A stretch of 64,000 nucleotides of DNA, from contig NZ_CP069370.1 in the NCBI RefSeq assembly GCF_019623905.1, positions 3,893,001-3,957,000 of the forward strand, written 5' to 3'. The translations under genes and the position numbers were made by a program. The DNA is from Neotabrizicola shimadae (GTDB taxonomy: Bacteria > Pseudomonadota > Alphaproteobacteria > Rhodobacterales > Rhodobacteraceae). The stretch's first letter is position 1; each line of letters opens with the position of its first letter. The notes below the pieces were generated by a model. That model did not search any database. It had not been told where the DNA came from and saw only the letters and a program-made list of their open reading frames with translations. Positions 26,258-34,936 of this stretch are shown here, one piece after another.

Positions 26258-28645
26258 TCACGCCTTGGGCTTCTTTGGCGGCACGAACCGCTTGGAGGTG
26301 TCGCGCGCATCGGTCTTTGGCGCGGCAGGCTTGCGGGACGGCACGTCAGAGCCGCCGGGCTTGGCCGATTTCGAGCCGTGCGACTTGAACCCGGTCGATT
26401 TGGCCGCGCCGCCATGGGACTTGAAGCCCGCCGATTTCGGCGCGCCCTTCGCGGGCTTGTCGCCCCAGGACTTGCCCGCCGGCTTGTCGCTGTGGGACTT
26501 GAACCCCTCGGAACGGGCGAGGCGCTTGTCGCCTTCGGGGCGGTCGCCATCCTTCCAGCGCGGCTTGCGCGGGGCATCGCCGTCCTGGGTCGGTCGCGGG
26601 GTGTAGGGCTTGCGCGGCGCGTCGTCGGACCGGGCGCCATAGCTCTTGCGCGGGGCATCGTCCGAGCGGGCGGCATAGGGTTTGCGCGGGGCGTCGTCGT
26701 CCTTTGGACGGGGCGTCCAGGGCTTGCGCTCGCCGCCTTCTTCCCGTGCGGGACGCGGAGCGTAGGGCTTGCGCGGCGCGTCACCGTCGTCCCGCTTGGG
26801 GCGCGGCGCGTAGGGTTTGCGCTCGCCGTCTTCGCGCGGCGTGTAGGAGCGGCGTTCGCCGTCATCGTCGCGCTTGGGGCGGGGGGCGTAGGGCTTGCGA
26901 CCTTCGCCATCCTCTTCGCGCAGCGGGCGCGGCGTGTAGGTCTTGCGTTCGGTCCGCTCGCTTGCCCCTTCGGCCGCACGCGGGCGGTATTCGCCCTCTT
27001 CGCGCGGCGGGCGGGGCGTGTATTTCGACGGCGCACGCGGGGCGCCGCGGGCGGGGCCGAAATCGGGCTCGCCGGCCAGGCGGGTCATGGTCAGGCCCGT
27101 GTCGATGTCGGTCGTCTCGCCGAAGCGGCCGGCGAGGGGGGCAGAGATCTGCACGAAGCTGCGGTCCTGCTGGACGCGGATGGCGCCGATGCCATCCTTG
27201 GCGATGCCGCCGGCATCGCAGATTTTCGGCAGAAGCCAGCGCGCTTCGGCCCGGCCGGTGTGACCGACGTTCAGCTCGTACCAGACGGCCTCGCCGAATT
27301 CGCCGCGCGGGCGGGGGGCGGCGGGCGCGGCGGGGGTCGAGACCTCGCCGATTTCCTCGGGCGCGGAGCGGCCCGCGCGCCACATGCGCACGAAGGCGCC
27401 GGCCAGCGTCTCGGCGCCGAAGCGCTCGATCAGCTTCGCGTTCAGTTCCAGTTCTTCGCCCGGACCTTCGGCCAGGGCCGGGTCTTCCATCATGCGGACC
27501 TCGTCGCGCGCCAGCACGTCATCGGCCGAGGGCGGCGCGCCCCATTCTGCAACGACCTTTGCGCCCTGCAGCAGACGGTGTGCCTTCTTGAATTCGGCCG
27601 GGGTGACGACCAGCGCCGACACGCCCTTGGACCCGGCGCGGCCGGTGCGGCCCGAGCGGTGGAGCAGGGTTTCGGACGAGCCGGGCAGATCGGCGTGGAT
27701 CACCAGTTCCAGGCCCGGCAGGTCGATGCCGCGGGCGGCCACGTCAGTGGCGATGCAGACCCGTGCGCGCCCGTCGCGCAGCGCCTGCAGCGCGTGGCTG
27801 CGTTCGGCCTGGCTGAGTTCGCCCGACAGCGCCACGACCTGGAAGCCGCGGTTGCCCATGCGGGCGAAGAGGTGGTTCACATTGGCCCGCGTCTTGGCGA
27901 AGACGATGGCGGTGCGTGCCTCGTGAAAGCGCAGGATGTTGAAGATCGCGTGTTCCTTGTCGCGCGGGGCGACGGAATAGGCGCGGTATTCGATGTCGAC
28001 ATGCTGGCGGGCCTCGCCCTGGGCCACCACGCGCAGCGCATCGGTCTGGAAGGTGGTTGCGAGTTCCGCGATCTCGGCCGGCACGGTGGCAGAGAACATC
28101 AGCGTGCGCTTGCCCTCGGGCATGGCCGACAGGATGAACTCCAGATCCTCGCGGAAGCCGAGGTCCAGCATCTCGTCTGCCTCGTCCAGCACCACGGCGC
28201 GGATGGCCGACAGGTTCAGCGAGCCGCGCTCGATATGGTCGCGGAGCCGCCCTGGGGTGCCCACGACGATATGCGCGCCGCGTTCCAGCGTGCGGCGTTC
28301 GTTGCGGAAGTCCATGCCGCCGACGCAGGAGGCGATGGTGGCGCCGGCATCGGCGTAGAGCCATTCGAATTCGCGCCGCACCTGAAGGGCGAGTTCGCGG
28401 GTGGGGGCGACGATCAGCGCCAGCGGTTCGGCGGCGAAGAGCAGGCGGTCGGTGCCGTCCATCACTTCGGGAGCGATGGCAAGGCCGAAGGCCACCGTCT
28501 TGCCCGACCCGGTCTGGGCTGAGACCAGAAGGTCGCGCCCGGCGGCTTCGGCAACGAGAACGGCCTCCTGCACCGAGGTGAGGGAGGAATAGCCTTTCGT
28601 GGCCAGCGCCGCGGCAAGGGCCGCGGGCAGCGAGTGTTCGGTCAT
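26258..28645 (-). CDS. DEAD-box RNA helicase with long basic repeat tail
   Basis: A 795-residue ATP-dependent RNA helicase (DeaD/CsdA-like). The helicase core (about 1-360) shows the Q-motif, Walker A AQTGSGKT, PTRELALQV, DEAD box VLDEADEMLDLGF, SAT, and RSGRTGRAG. A DbpA-type RNA-binding domain follows near 455-525. The last about 260 residues are low complexity, with many copies of a R/K-PY-x-PRP unit spaced by acidic patches, then FKSHG-type repeats ending KKPKA. Such tails drive RNA binding and condensate formation. The ATG at 28645 is chosen because the conserved domain starts there. An intrinsic terminator lies in the leader. Confidence 0.9.
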   Translation of the reverse strand: MTEHSLPAALAAALATKGYSSLTSVQEAVLVAEAAGRDLLVSAQTGSGKTVAFGLAIAPEVMDGTDRLLFAAEPLALIVAPTRELALQVRREFEWLYADAGATIASCVGGMDFRNERRTLERGAHIVVGTPGRLRDHIERGSLNLSAIRAVVLDEADEMLDLGFREDLEFILSAMPEGKRTLMFSATVPAEIAELATTFQTDALRVVAQGEARQHVDIEYRAYSVAPRDKEHAIFNILRFHEARTAIVFAKTRANVNHLFARMGNRGFQVVALSGELSQAERSHALQALRDGRARVCIATDVAARGIDLPGLELVIHADLPGSSETLLHRSGRTGRAGSKGVSALVVTPAEFKKAHRLLQGAKVVAEWGAPPSADDVLARDEVRMMEDPALAEGPGEELELNAKLIERFGAETLAGAFVRMWRAGRSAPEEIGEVSTPAAPAAPRPRGEFGEAVWYELNVGHTGRAEARWLLPKICDAGGIAKDGIGAIRVQQDRSFVQISAPLAGRFGETTDIDTGLTMTRLAGEPDFGPARGAPRAPSKYTPRPPREEGEYRPRAAEGASERTERKTYTPRPLREEDGEGRKPYAPRPKRDDDGERRSYTPREDGERKPYAPRPKRDDGDAPRKPYAPRPAREEGGERKPWTPRPKDDDAPRKPYAARSDDAPRKSYGARSDDAPRKPYTPRPTQDGDAPRKPRWKDGDRPEGDKRLARSEGFKSHSDKPAGKSWGDKPAKGAPKSAGFKSHGGAAKSTGFKSHGSKSAKPGGSDVPSRKPAAPKTDARDTSKRFVPPKKPKA

Positions 28646-28774
28646 GGAGCCTTTTGTCCAAGGGGCGGCGCTTTGGCCGCGGTGCCAGTGATGCGGCACC
28701 TGTTCCCTCGTCGCCCGGCCTCCTCGCCGTGGGCGACCGGAGGATTTTCCGGGCCGACCGGCGGTGCATAGAGG

Positions 28775-28820
28775 AAAAAACGGGCCGTGTATAGGCCCGC
28801 GTCATCTGCCGCTGCGGCAG
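28775..28820 (-). promoter_or_regulatory. Terminator hairpin in the helicase leader (possible attenuator)
   Basis: Read on the minus strand, hairpin CTGCCG-CAG-CGGCAG (28820-28806) is followed by CGGGCC-TATACAC-GGCCCG (28799-28781) and then six T residues (28780-28775): a full intrinsic terminator about 130 nt before the helicase ATG. No other minus-strand gene ends there, since DUF4170 is divergent. It therefore probably attenuates helicase transcription or ends a short leader RNA. Confidence 0.55.
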
Positions 28821-28893
28821 GCCCCCTGCGCCGCTTGACCAAGGGCCGGCTTTGGCCCAAACCCTGCGCGACCCATCAGCGGAGAAGATCCAC

Positions 28894-29139
28894 ATGGCGC
28901 AGCGTCTGCACCTCGTCTTTGGCGGCGAACTGGTAGATCCGCAGAAGACCGCCTTCAAGGACGTGAAGGATATCCACATCGTCGGCATGTTCCCCGACTA
29001 TGCCAGCGCCCATGCCGCCTGGAAGGCCGAGGCGCAGCGCACGGTGGACAATGCCCATATGCGGTATTTCATCGCCCATATCCACCGGCTGCGCGATGCC
29101 GAGCTGGCCGGATCGGCGACCGAGGAGATGGGCGACTGA
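28894..29139 (+). CDS. DUF4170 protein
   Basis: An 81-residue soluble protein (MAQRLHLVFGGELVDPQKT..., then the conserved IVGMFPDYASAHAAWKAEAQ and HMRYFIAHIHRL). DUF4170 genes commonly precede waaA and lpxK in alphaproteobacteria, as here, which suggests a link with lipid A/Kdo assembly; its role is unknown. The ATG at 28894 has a GGAGAAG site. Confidence 0.85.
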   Translation: MAQRLHLVFGGELVDPQKTAFKDVKDIHIVGMFPDYASAHAAWKAEAQRTVDNAHMRYFIAHIHRLRDAELAGSATEEMGD

Positions 29140-29150
29140 GCCCAAGGGCC

Positions 29151-30338
29151 ATGGCGCATTCGCTTGGCCTGAAGCTTTACACGCTTGCCAACCGCAGCAA
29201 CGGGGCAGAGCCGGCAGAGCGCCCCTCGCGCCCGCCGGGCCGGTTGGTCTGGCTTCATGCGCCGGGGCCGGATGCGGCGCGCACCATGCTGGAACTGGCG
29301 CGGCGTCTGGTGGACGAGGACGCCGTGCCGGTGCTGTTGACTTGCCCGGCGCCGATTGCTCCGCACGAGGGCGTGCTGGTTCAGCCGCCGCCTGCCGATC
29401 ATCCGGCCGAGGCGCGGGCCTTCCTGGATCATTGGCGCCCCGAGGTGGCGGTGTTCTCGGAGGGCGAGTTGCGGCCGGCGCTGATGGCGCTGGCCGAGGA
29501 CCGGGCGCTGCCGATGCTGATGGCCGATGCGCGCGTGCCCCGGCTTCTGCGCCGGCGGGACGACTGGTATCCGGGCCTCATGCGGTCAACCCTCGCCGGG
29601 TTCCAGCGAGTGCTGGCGGTGGATGAAGAGGCTGCCCGCAGCTTCCGCAAGGCGGGGGCGCTGGCCGTGGCCGTGACCGGGCGGATGGAAGAGGAAAGCG
29701 CGGCGCTGCCCTGTTCGGAACCTGAACGGGCGGCGCTGGCGCGGCGGTTGTCCACGCGGCCGGTCTGGCTGGCGGTGGATGTGCCGGAGGCCGAGGAGGC
29801 GGCGGTGATCGCCGCGCACCGCTCGGTTCTGCTGCTGCTGCACCGGGCGCTTCTGATCCTCGTGCCGAAGGACCTCGCGCGCGCCGACGCGCTGGCTGCG
29901 GCGCTTGTGGCAGAGGGCTGGAGCGTGGCGCGCCGCAGTGCCGACGAAGAGCCGGATGGCGAGACCGAGGTGTTCCTTGCCGATGGCGGCGGGGAATACG
30001 GGCTGTGGTACCGGCTGGCGCCTGTGACCTTTTTGGGCGGCACGCTTCTGGGCGAGGGGTGCAGCCGTGATCCGCTGGAGGCGGCGGCGCTTGGTTCGGC
30101 GCTGATTTCGGGGCCGAAGCCGGGGGGTCATGCCGGGGCGCACCAGCGGCTGGCGCGGGCACGGGCGATCCGGGGGATCGGGTCGGTGGGGGAATTGTCC
30201 GACGCGGTGGGCGACCTGCTGGCGCCCGACCGGGCGGCGCGGCTGGCGCAGGCGGCCTGGGCCGCAAGCTCTGACGGGGCCGAGGCGACCGAGAAGGTGC
30301 TGGCCGAGATCCGCCGCGTGATGGACGGGGGCGGCTGA
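29151..30338 (+). CDS. waaA: 3-deoxy-D-manno-octulosonic acid (Kdo) transferase
   Basis: A 395-residue GT-B glycosyltransferase that adds Kdo from CMP-Kdo to lipid IVA at the inner membrane. Family features: N-terminal [20 protein letters not shown], the EGELRPALM acceptor-site region with the conserved Glu, and the C-terminal [20 protein letters not shown] nucleotide-sugar region. Many homologues start with a membrane-anchoring helix; here the N-terminus is short and only weakly hydrophobic. It lies between DUF4170 and lpxK and shares the A of ATGA with lpxK. Confidence 0.88.
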   Translation: MAHSLGLKLYTLANRSNGAEPAERPSRPPGRLVWLHAPGPDAARTMLELARRLVDEDAVPVLLTCPAPIAPHEGVLVQPPPADHPAEARAFLDHWRPEVAVFSEGELRPALMALAEDRALPMLMADARVPRLLRRRDDWYPGLMRSTLAGFQRVLAVDEEAARSFRKAGALAVAVTGRMEEESAALPCSEPERAALARRLSTRPVWLAVDVPEAEEAAVIAAHRSVLLLLHRALLILVPKDLARADALAAALVAEGWSVARRSADEEPDGETEVFLADGGGEYGLWYRLAPVTFLGGTLLGEGCSRDPLEAAALGSALISGPKPGGHAGAHQRLARARAIRGIGSVGELSDAVGDLLAPDRAARLAQAAWAASSDGAEATEKVLAEIRRVMDGGG

Positions 30339-31315
30339 TGCGGGCGCCGGGGTTCTGGTTCAAGCCGCCGGGCGCGTTGGCCTGGATGCTGTCACCGCTT
30401 GGGGCGGTCTATGCGGCGGCCACCGCGCGGCGGGTCGTGCGGGAGGGATACCGCGCCGGGGTGCCGGTGATCTGCGTGGGCAACCTGAATGCCGGGGGGA
30501 CGGGCAAGACGCCCACGGCGATTGCCCTGATCGGGCGGTTGCAGGCGCGGGGGCGCAAGGTCTGGGTTGTGAGCCGCGGGCATGGCGGGCGGCTGGAGGG
30601 GCCGGTCGTGGTGGACCCCGCGCGGCACCGTGCCGCCGAGGTGGGGGATGAGCCCCTGCTGCTGGCGGCCTTTGCGCCGGTCGTGGTGGCGAAGGACCGG
30701 GCCGCGGGGGTGAAGCTGGCCGAGGCGCAGGGGGCGGGGGTGGTAATCCTGGACGACGGGTTCCAGAACCCCTCGGTCGAGAAGGCGGTCTCGGTCGTGG
30801 TGGTGGATGCCGCGAAGGGCTGGGGCAACGGGTTCTGCCTGCCGGCAGGGCCGCTGCGCGAGCCGGTGGCGGCCGGGCTGAAGCGGGCGGATCTGGTGCT
30901 GGCCATCGGGGGGGCGGAGGACCGGGCGGCGTTCCGGGCGCGGTGGCCGGGCCTGCCGGTGCCGCTGGCCGAGGCGGAGCTGAAGCCCCTGCGGATGGGA
31001 ATGGACTGGGCGGGGGCAAGGGTGCTGGCCTTTGCCGGGATCGGGCACCCCGAGAAGTTCTTTGCCTCGCTGCGGGCCGAGGGGGCCGAGGTGGTGCGGG
31101 CGGAGGCGCTGGACGATCACCAGCCCCTGAGCGAGGCGCTGCTGCGACGGCTGGAGATCGAGGCCATGGGACTGGGGGCGCAGCTGGTCACGACCGAGAA
31201 GGATGCGGTCCGGTTGCCGGCGGCCTTCCGGCCGAAGGTGCTGACCCTGCCGGTTCGGCTGGAGGTGCTGGACTGGGCGGCCCTAGACGGGCTGCTGGAC
31301 CGGGCCGGGGTGTGA
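30338..31315 (+). CDS. lpxK: Tetraacyldisaccharide 4'-kinase
   Basis: A 325-residue membrane-bound lipid A kinase, which phosphorylates the 4' position of the disaccharide to give lipid IVA. The N-terminal amphipathic/hydrophobic region (about 5-30) is followed by the P-loop [13 protein letters not shown] near residues 49-61, and the conserved [12 protein letters not shown] and [10 protein letters not shown]. It follows waaA with a 1-bp overlap, so the acceptor chemistry is made from one message. Confidence 0.95.
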   Translation: MRAPGFWFKPPGALAWMLSPLGAVYAAATARRVVREGYRAGVPVICVGNLNAGGTGKTPTAIALIGRLQARGRKVWVVSRGHGGRLEGPVVVDPARHRAAEVGDEPLLLAAFAPVVVAKDRAAGVKLAEAQGAGVVILDDGFQNPSVEKAVSVVVVDAAKGWGNGFCLPAGPLREPVAAGLKRADLVLAIGGAEDRAAFRARWPGLPVPLAEAELKPLRMGMDWAGARVLAFAGIGHPEKFFASLRAEGAEVVRAEALDDHQPLSEALLRRLEIEAMGLGAQLVTTEKDAVRLPAAFRPKVLTLPVRLEVLDWAALDGLLDRAGV

Positions 31316-31316
31316 G

Positions 31317-31395
31317 GCGTCCGAGCTCGGACGCTTGACCGATGTCAACGAGATCAACGGGTTACGCGGCCGGATTAACTTGGCGTTCATGATTG
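31317..31395 (+). repeat. Dispersed 79-bp repeat, copy 2
   Basis: The perfect palindrome GCGTCCGAGCTCGGACGC (31317-31334) begins 1 bp after the lpxK stop, followed by the same ungapped tail as copies 1 and 3 (TCAACGGGTT, GGATTAACTTGG). Confidence 0.8.
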
Positions 31396-31404
31396 GCCGC
31401 GGGG

Positions 31405-31427
31405 ACGAGTTTTCTGCGAAAACTCGT
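31405..31427. repeat. CGAGTTTTC hairpin, between lpxK and alkB
   Basis: ACGAGTTTTC-TGC-GAAAACTCGT is a perfect 10-bp stem with a 3-nt loop, 11 bp from the stop of convergent alkB. A related pair of hairpins is at 52804-52858. It probably serves as a bidirectional transcript end or processing site. Confidence 0.7.
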
Positions 31428-31438
31428 GCGCAGGTGGC

Positions 31439-32599
31439 TTAGTGCGCCGCCCTTGGCATCGGGTTCAGCGCCTTGTTGTAGGGCTTCCAGTCGGTGATGT
31501 CGGGGTAGAATTGGCGGCGCCAGGCGCGGACGTGGGGGTTCATGGTGCGGCGCCAGAGCGGCGGGATCATCGCGGCCAGGGTCATCAGCGGATAGCCATA
31601 GGGCAGTTGCGGCGCGTCGTCCTGGCCATAGGTCTGCAACAGCGGGAAGCGCCGGTCGGGCTTGTAATGGTGGTCGGAATGGCGCTGGAGGTTGATGAGC
31701 AGCCAGTTTGAGGCCCGGTGCGCCGCGTTCCAGGAATGGCGGGGCAGGACATGTTCGTACTTGCCTTCGCCCATGTGGCGGCGGGTCAGGCCGTAATGTT
31801 CGATATAGTTCACCAGCTCCAGCTGCCAGACGGCGACGCCGCCTTGCCAGAGGAACAGCAGAAGCCCGAGCCAGCCGCCAAGCGCGAGGGCCAGAACAAC
31901 CATGGCCAGTTGCAGCGCCCAGTAGCGCCAGTAGGGGTTGGAGCGGTGCCACCAGGGCAGGCCGCGCCGGGCGAGCATGGCACATTCGGCCTTCCAGGCC
32001 GAGCGGCGGCACTGGACCAGCACGCGCGGGAAGAAGCGGTGGAAGCCTTCGTTGTAGCGCGCCGTCACCGGATCGCGCGGGGTGCCGACCCAGAGATGGT
32101 GCACGCGCAGATGCTCTGACCGGAAGTGCGAATAGAGCACACTGGCGAGCAGGAGGTCGCCGAGCCAGCGTTCAAGCGCCGATTTCTGGTGCATCAGCTC
32201 GTGCGCGTAGTTGATGCCGATGGTGCCGGAGATCACGCCCATGCCGAAGAACAGGGCGAACTTCTCGACCGTATCGAGGTGATCGGCGCGCGGGACGTAC
32301 CAGAGGAGCCAGCCGAGCAGCAGGATTTGCAGCGGGAACCAGAGGATGGTGACGATGCGATACCAGAAGAGGCCGCTGTCGGGCGTGTCGAGTGCGGCAT
32401 TGTCCTCGTTCAGGCCGGTGATCGCATCGAGCAGCGAGAAGAGGCCCCAGGAGGAGAGCGGCAAGAGCGCCAGCGTCCAGCCGCCGTTCAGCGCGGCGAG
32501 GATGGCGAGGGGGAACATGCCGAGCGACAGCCAGAAGGGCAGGGCACTGGCCAGGCGCGCGACGCGGGGGGCGGGGATCGTGGTCATCTTGGGCGCCAT
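31439..32599 (-). CDS. alkB: Alkane 1-monooxygenase (AlkB)
   Basis: A 386-residue integral-membrane non-haem di-iron hydroxylase that oxidises the terminal carbon of n-alkanes. All diagnostic histidine boxes are present: HELMH (133-137), HLRVHH (163-168), LQRHSDHH (304-311), and the AlkB signature NYIEHYGL (264-271). Several hydrophobic helices occupy about 20-125 and 225-258. No rubredoxin or reductase gene is adjacent, so electron partners must be elsewhere. The ATG at 32599 is used; ATG at 32587 is also possible. Confidence 0.94.
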   Translation of the reverse strand: MAPKMTTIPAPRVARLASALPFWLSLGMFPLAILAALNGGWTLALLPLSSWGLFSLLDAITGLNEDNAALDTPDSGLFWYRIVTILWFPLQILLLGWLLWYVPRADHLDTVEKFALFFGMGVISGTIGINYAHELMHQKSALERWLGDLLLASVLYSHFRSEHLRVHHLWVGTPRDPVTARYNEGFHRFFPRVLVQCRRSAWKAECAMLARRGLPWWHRSNPYWRYWALQLAMVVLALALGGWLGLLLFLWQGGVAVWQLELVNYIEHYGLTRRHMGEGKYEHVLPRHSWNAAHRASNWLLINLQRHSDHHYKPDRRFPLLQTYGQDDAPQLPYGYPLMTLAAMIPPLWRRTMNPHVRAWRRQFYPDITDWKPYNKALNPMPRAAH

Positions 32600-32621
32600 C
32601 CTGACCTGTCGCGGCAGGGGG

Positions 32622-33674
32622 TCAAGGGGACGGAACCGCGCGGGCGGCCAGATCGTGGGCCTTGCGCATCACCGTGGGCAGGCTGGCCGGGCGGAAGGCG
32701 GCGCGGGGCAGGAAGGCGCCGCGGTCGGGGGCGGCTTCCTGCGGGACATCGGCCAGGAGGATGCGCAGGATCAGGTGAAAATGCGTGAAGGTGTGACGCA
32801 CTTCGCCGATGTCCTGCCAGTTTGCCGCCAGCGGTTCGGGGCCGCCTGCGCCATCCCAGCCGTCGCCGGGAAAGCCGGGCATCCCGCCCAGAAGGCCGCG
32901 GTCGGGCCGGGTTTCCACAAGCCAGGCGCCATCGGTGCGGCGGGCGAGCCAGAGCCGGCCCTGGCGCACCGGCTTTGCCGCCTTGGGCGCGCGGCGGGGC
33001 AGTTCGGCCTGGACGCCGGCGGCGCGGGCCGCGCAATCGCCCATCCAGGGGCAGATGCCGCAGGCCGGGCTGCGCGGGGTGCAGATGGTGGCGCCAAGGT
33101 CCATCACCGCCTGGGCATGATCGCCGGGGCGAAGCTGCGGCGTCAGGTCGGCGGCGCGGGCGGTCATCTCGGGCTTGGCGGCGGGAAGCGGCGTTTCGAT
33201 GCGGAACAGGCGGGCCATGACCCGTTCGACGTTGCCGTCAACCACGGTGGCCGGTTCGTCCCAGGCGATGGCGGCGATGGCGGCGGCGGTGTAGGGGCCG
33301 ATGCCGGGCAGCGACAGAAGCCCCTCGCGGCTGTCTGGGAACTGGCCGCCCCGGGCCGCCACGGCGCGCGCGCAGGCCAGAAGGTTGCGGGCACGGGCGT
33401 AATAGCCAAGCCCCGCCCATTCGGCCATGACTTCGGCATCGGGGGCGGCGGCCAGCGCCTGCACATCGGGCCAGCGGCCCGTGAAGCGGTGGAAGTAGTC
33501 CTTCACTGCGGCAACGGTGGTCTGCTGCAGCATGACCTCGGACAGCCAGACGCGGTAAGGATCGGGGCGGATGCCGGCGCGGCGGTCTTCCGGGCTGGTG
33601 CGCCAGGGCAGGACGCGGGCATTGACGTCGTACCAGGCGAGGAGGTCTGCCGAAAGCTGGCCCGCGTCACGCAA
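32622..33674 (-). CDS. mutY: A/G-specific adenine glycosylase
   Basis: A 350-residue DNA glycosylase that removes A mispaired with 8-oxoguanine. It has the catalytic Glu46 (WLSEVMLQQT), HhH motif LPGIGPYTAAAI (122-133), catalytic Asp146 (VVDGNVERV), the 4Fe-4S ligands Cys198, 205, 208 and 214 (C-x6-C-x2-C-x5-C), and a C-terminal NUDIX-like recognition domain (about 235-350). The frame opens with TTG at 33674, preceded by AGGAG; no ATG gives a complete enzyme. It is divergent from the DUF721 gene. Confidence 0.94.
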   Translation of the reverse strand: MRDAGQLSADLLAWYDVNARVLPWRTSPEDRRAGIRPDPYRVWLSEVMLQQTTVAAVKDYFHRFTGRWPDVQALAAAPDAEVMAEWAGLGYYARARNLLACARAVAARGGQFPDSREGLLSLPGIGPYTAAAIAAIAWDEPATVVDGNVERVMARLFRIETPLPAAKPEMTARAADLTPQLRPGDHAQAVMDLGATICTPRSPACGICPWMGDCAARAAGVQAELPRRAPKAAKPVRQGRLWLARRTDGAWLVETRPDRGLLGGMPGFPGDGWDGAGGPEPLAANWQDIGEVRHTFTHFHLILRILLADVPQEAAPDRGAFLPRAAFRPASLPTVMRKAHDLAARAVPSP

Positions 33675-33769
33675 TCTTTACGGCTCCTGCCCCGTTCCCC
33701 CACTGGCGCCGCTGGCCGTCGCCCGTCTAGAGTCGGACAAAGCATAGCGGCGCCCGAGCCAAGGACCAG

Positions 33770-34288
33770 ATGGCGAAACCCCTCTTCACCGCTCCGACCC
33801 GACGTGAGCGCGGGTTTGAAGCCGCCGCCGGTCTGGTGAAGGACAGCCTGCGGCTGGCCGGCGAGAAGCGGGGATTTGCGCTGTCGCGGCTCTTGACCCA
33901 GTGGGAAGAGATTGTGGGGGCCGACCTGGCCCGCATCACCCGGCCGGTGAAGATGGGCTATGCGCAGGGCGGGTTCGGCGGCACGCTGGTCGTGCTGGTG
34001 AACGGGGCCCATGCGCCGATGGTGGAGATGCAGAAGGACCGGCTGCGCGAGCGGGTGAATGCCTGCTATGGCTACAATGCCGTGTCGCGTGTCAGTTTCA
34101 CCCAGACTTCGGCGGATGGCTTCGCCGAGGGTCAGGCCGCCTTTGCCCCGGCGCCGCGGAAGAAGCCCGCGCCCGACCCCGAAGTGGTGGCGAAAGCCGC
34201 CGAGACCGCCGCGCCGGTGCAGGACGAGGGACTGCGCGCAGCCCTTGAAGTGCTGGCGCGAAACGTCCTATCCCGAGCCAAGACCTGA
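33770..34288 (+). CDS. DUF721/DciA-like protein
   Basis: A 172-residue protein with the DUF721 domain (about 15-110; LLTQWEEIVGADLARITRPVKM), a fold shared by DciA, a loader of the replicative DnaB helicase in bacteria lacking DnaC. The C-terminal part is Ala/Pro/Lys-rich and probably disordered. It precedes the DsbA-like gene by 20 bp. A DciA role is likely only by family. Confidence 0.8.
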   Translation: MAKPLFTAPTRRERGFEAAAGLVKDSLRLAGEKRGFALSRLLTQWEEIVGADLARITRPVKMGYAQGGFGGTLVVLVNGAHAPMVEMQKDRLRERVNACYGYNAVSRVSFTQTSADGFAEGQAAFAPAPRKKPAPDPEVVAKAAETAAPVQDEGLRAALEVLARNVLSRAKT

Positions 34289-34308
34289 AAGGGCCAGAGA
34301 GGCATCCC

Positions 34309-34935
34309 ATGACCAAGATTTCCCGCCGCACCGCCTTGACCGCCGCGCTGGCCGCAACGGTGGCCGCGCAGTTCCCCCTGGCCGCCGTGGCGCAGGATGC
34401 GCCGGCTGTCGAGGTGAAGGACTTCACGCTCGGTTCGGCCGATGCGAAGGTGAAGATCACCGAATATGCCTCGTTCACCTGCCCGCATTGCGCGCATTTC
34501 CATGCGACGAACTGGGCGAAGCTGAAGGCCGAATACATCGACACCGGCAAGGTGCAGTTCACCTACCGCGAGGTCTATTTCGACCGCTATGGCCTGTGGG
34601 CGGCGATGATCGCGCGCTGCGGCGGAGAGATGAAGTATTTCGGCATCTCGGACATGCTGTTCGACACCCAGGCGGAATGGACGGCCGGGGAAACCCCGCA
34701 GCAGGTGGTGGAAAACCTGAAGAAGATCGGCCGCACCGCCGGGCTGGACGATGCGCAGATGGATGCCTGCATGAAGGACAAGGCCACCGCCGAGGCGCTG
34801 GTGGCAATGTACCAGAAGAACTTCGAGGCCGATGGGGTGGAGGGCACGCCCACGCTGTTCATCAACGGCGCGAAATACGGCAACATGGGCTGGGACGAGT
34901 TGAAGGCTGCGATCGACGCGGAACTGGCGAAGTAA
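34309..34935 (+). CDS. DsbA family thiol-disulfide oxidoreductase
   Basis: A 208-residue exported thioredoxin-fold protein. The signal sequence MTKISRRTALTAALAATVAA has a twin-arginine-like SRRTALTA motif, so Tat export is possible. The redox centre C58-P-H-C61 matches DsbA/DsbG-type enzymes, and the cis-Pro loop is in EGTPTLFINGAKYG. It should introduce or shuffle disulfides in the periplasm. The stop is 1 bp from the CoA-transferase start. Confidence 0.88.
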   Translation: MTKISRRTALTAALAATVAAQFPLAAVAQDAPAVEVKDFTLGSADAKVKITEYASFTCPHCAHFHATNWAKLKAEYIDTGKVQFTYREVYFDRYGLWAAMIARCGGEMKYFGISDMLFDTQAEWTAGETPQQVVENLKKIGRTAGLDDAQMDACMKDKATAEALVAMYQKNFEADGVEGTPTLFINGAKYGNMGWDELKAAIDAELAK

Positions 34936-34936
34936 C

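Noticed and set aside
26600-27030. CRISPR-like repeats
   Set aside because: The repeats are in frame, vary in length and encode PRP/RKPY units of the helicase; there are no conserved spacers.
26378-28522. 714-codon plus-strand frame over the helicase
   Set aside because: The DEAD motifs and repeats are on the minus strand; the plus frame reads as low-complexity antisense.
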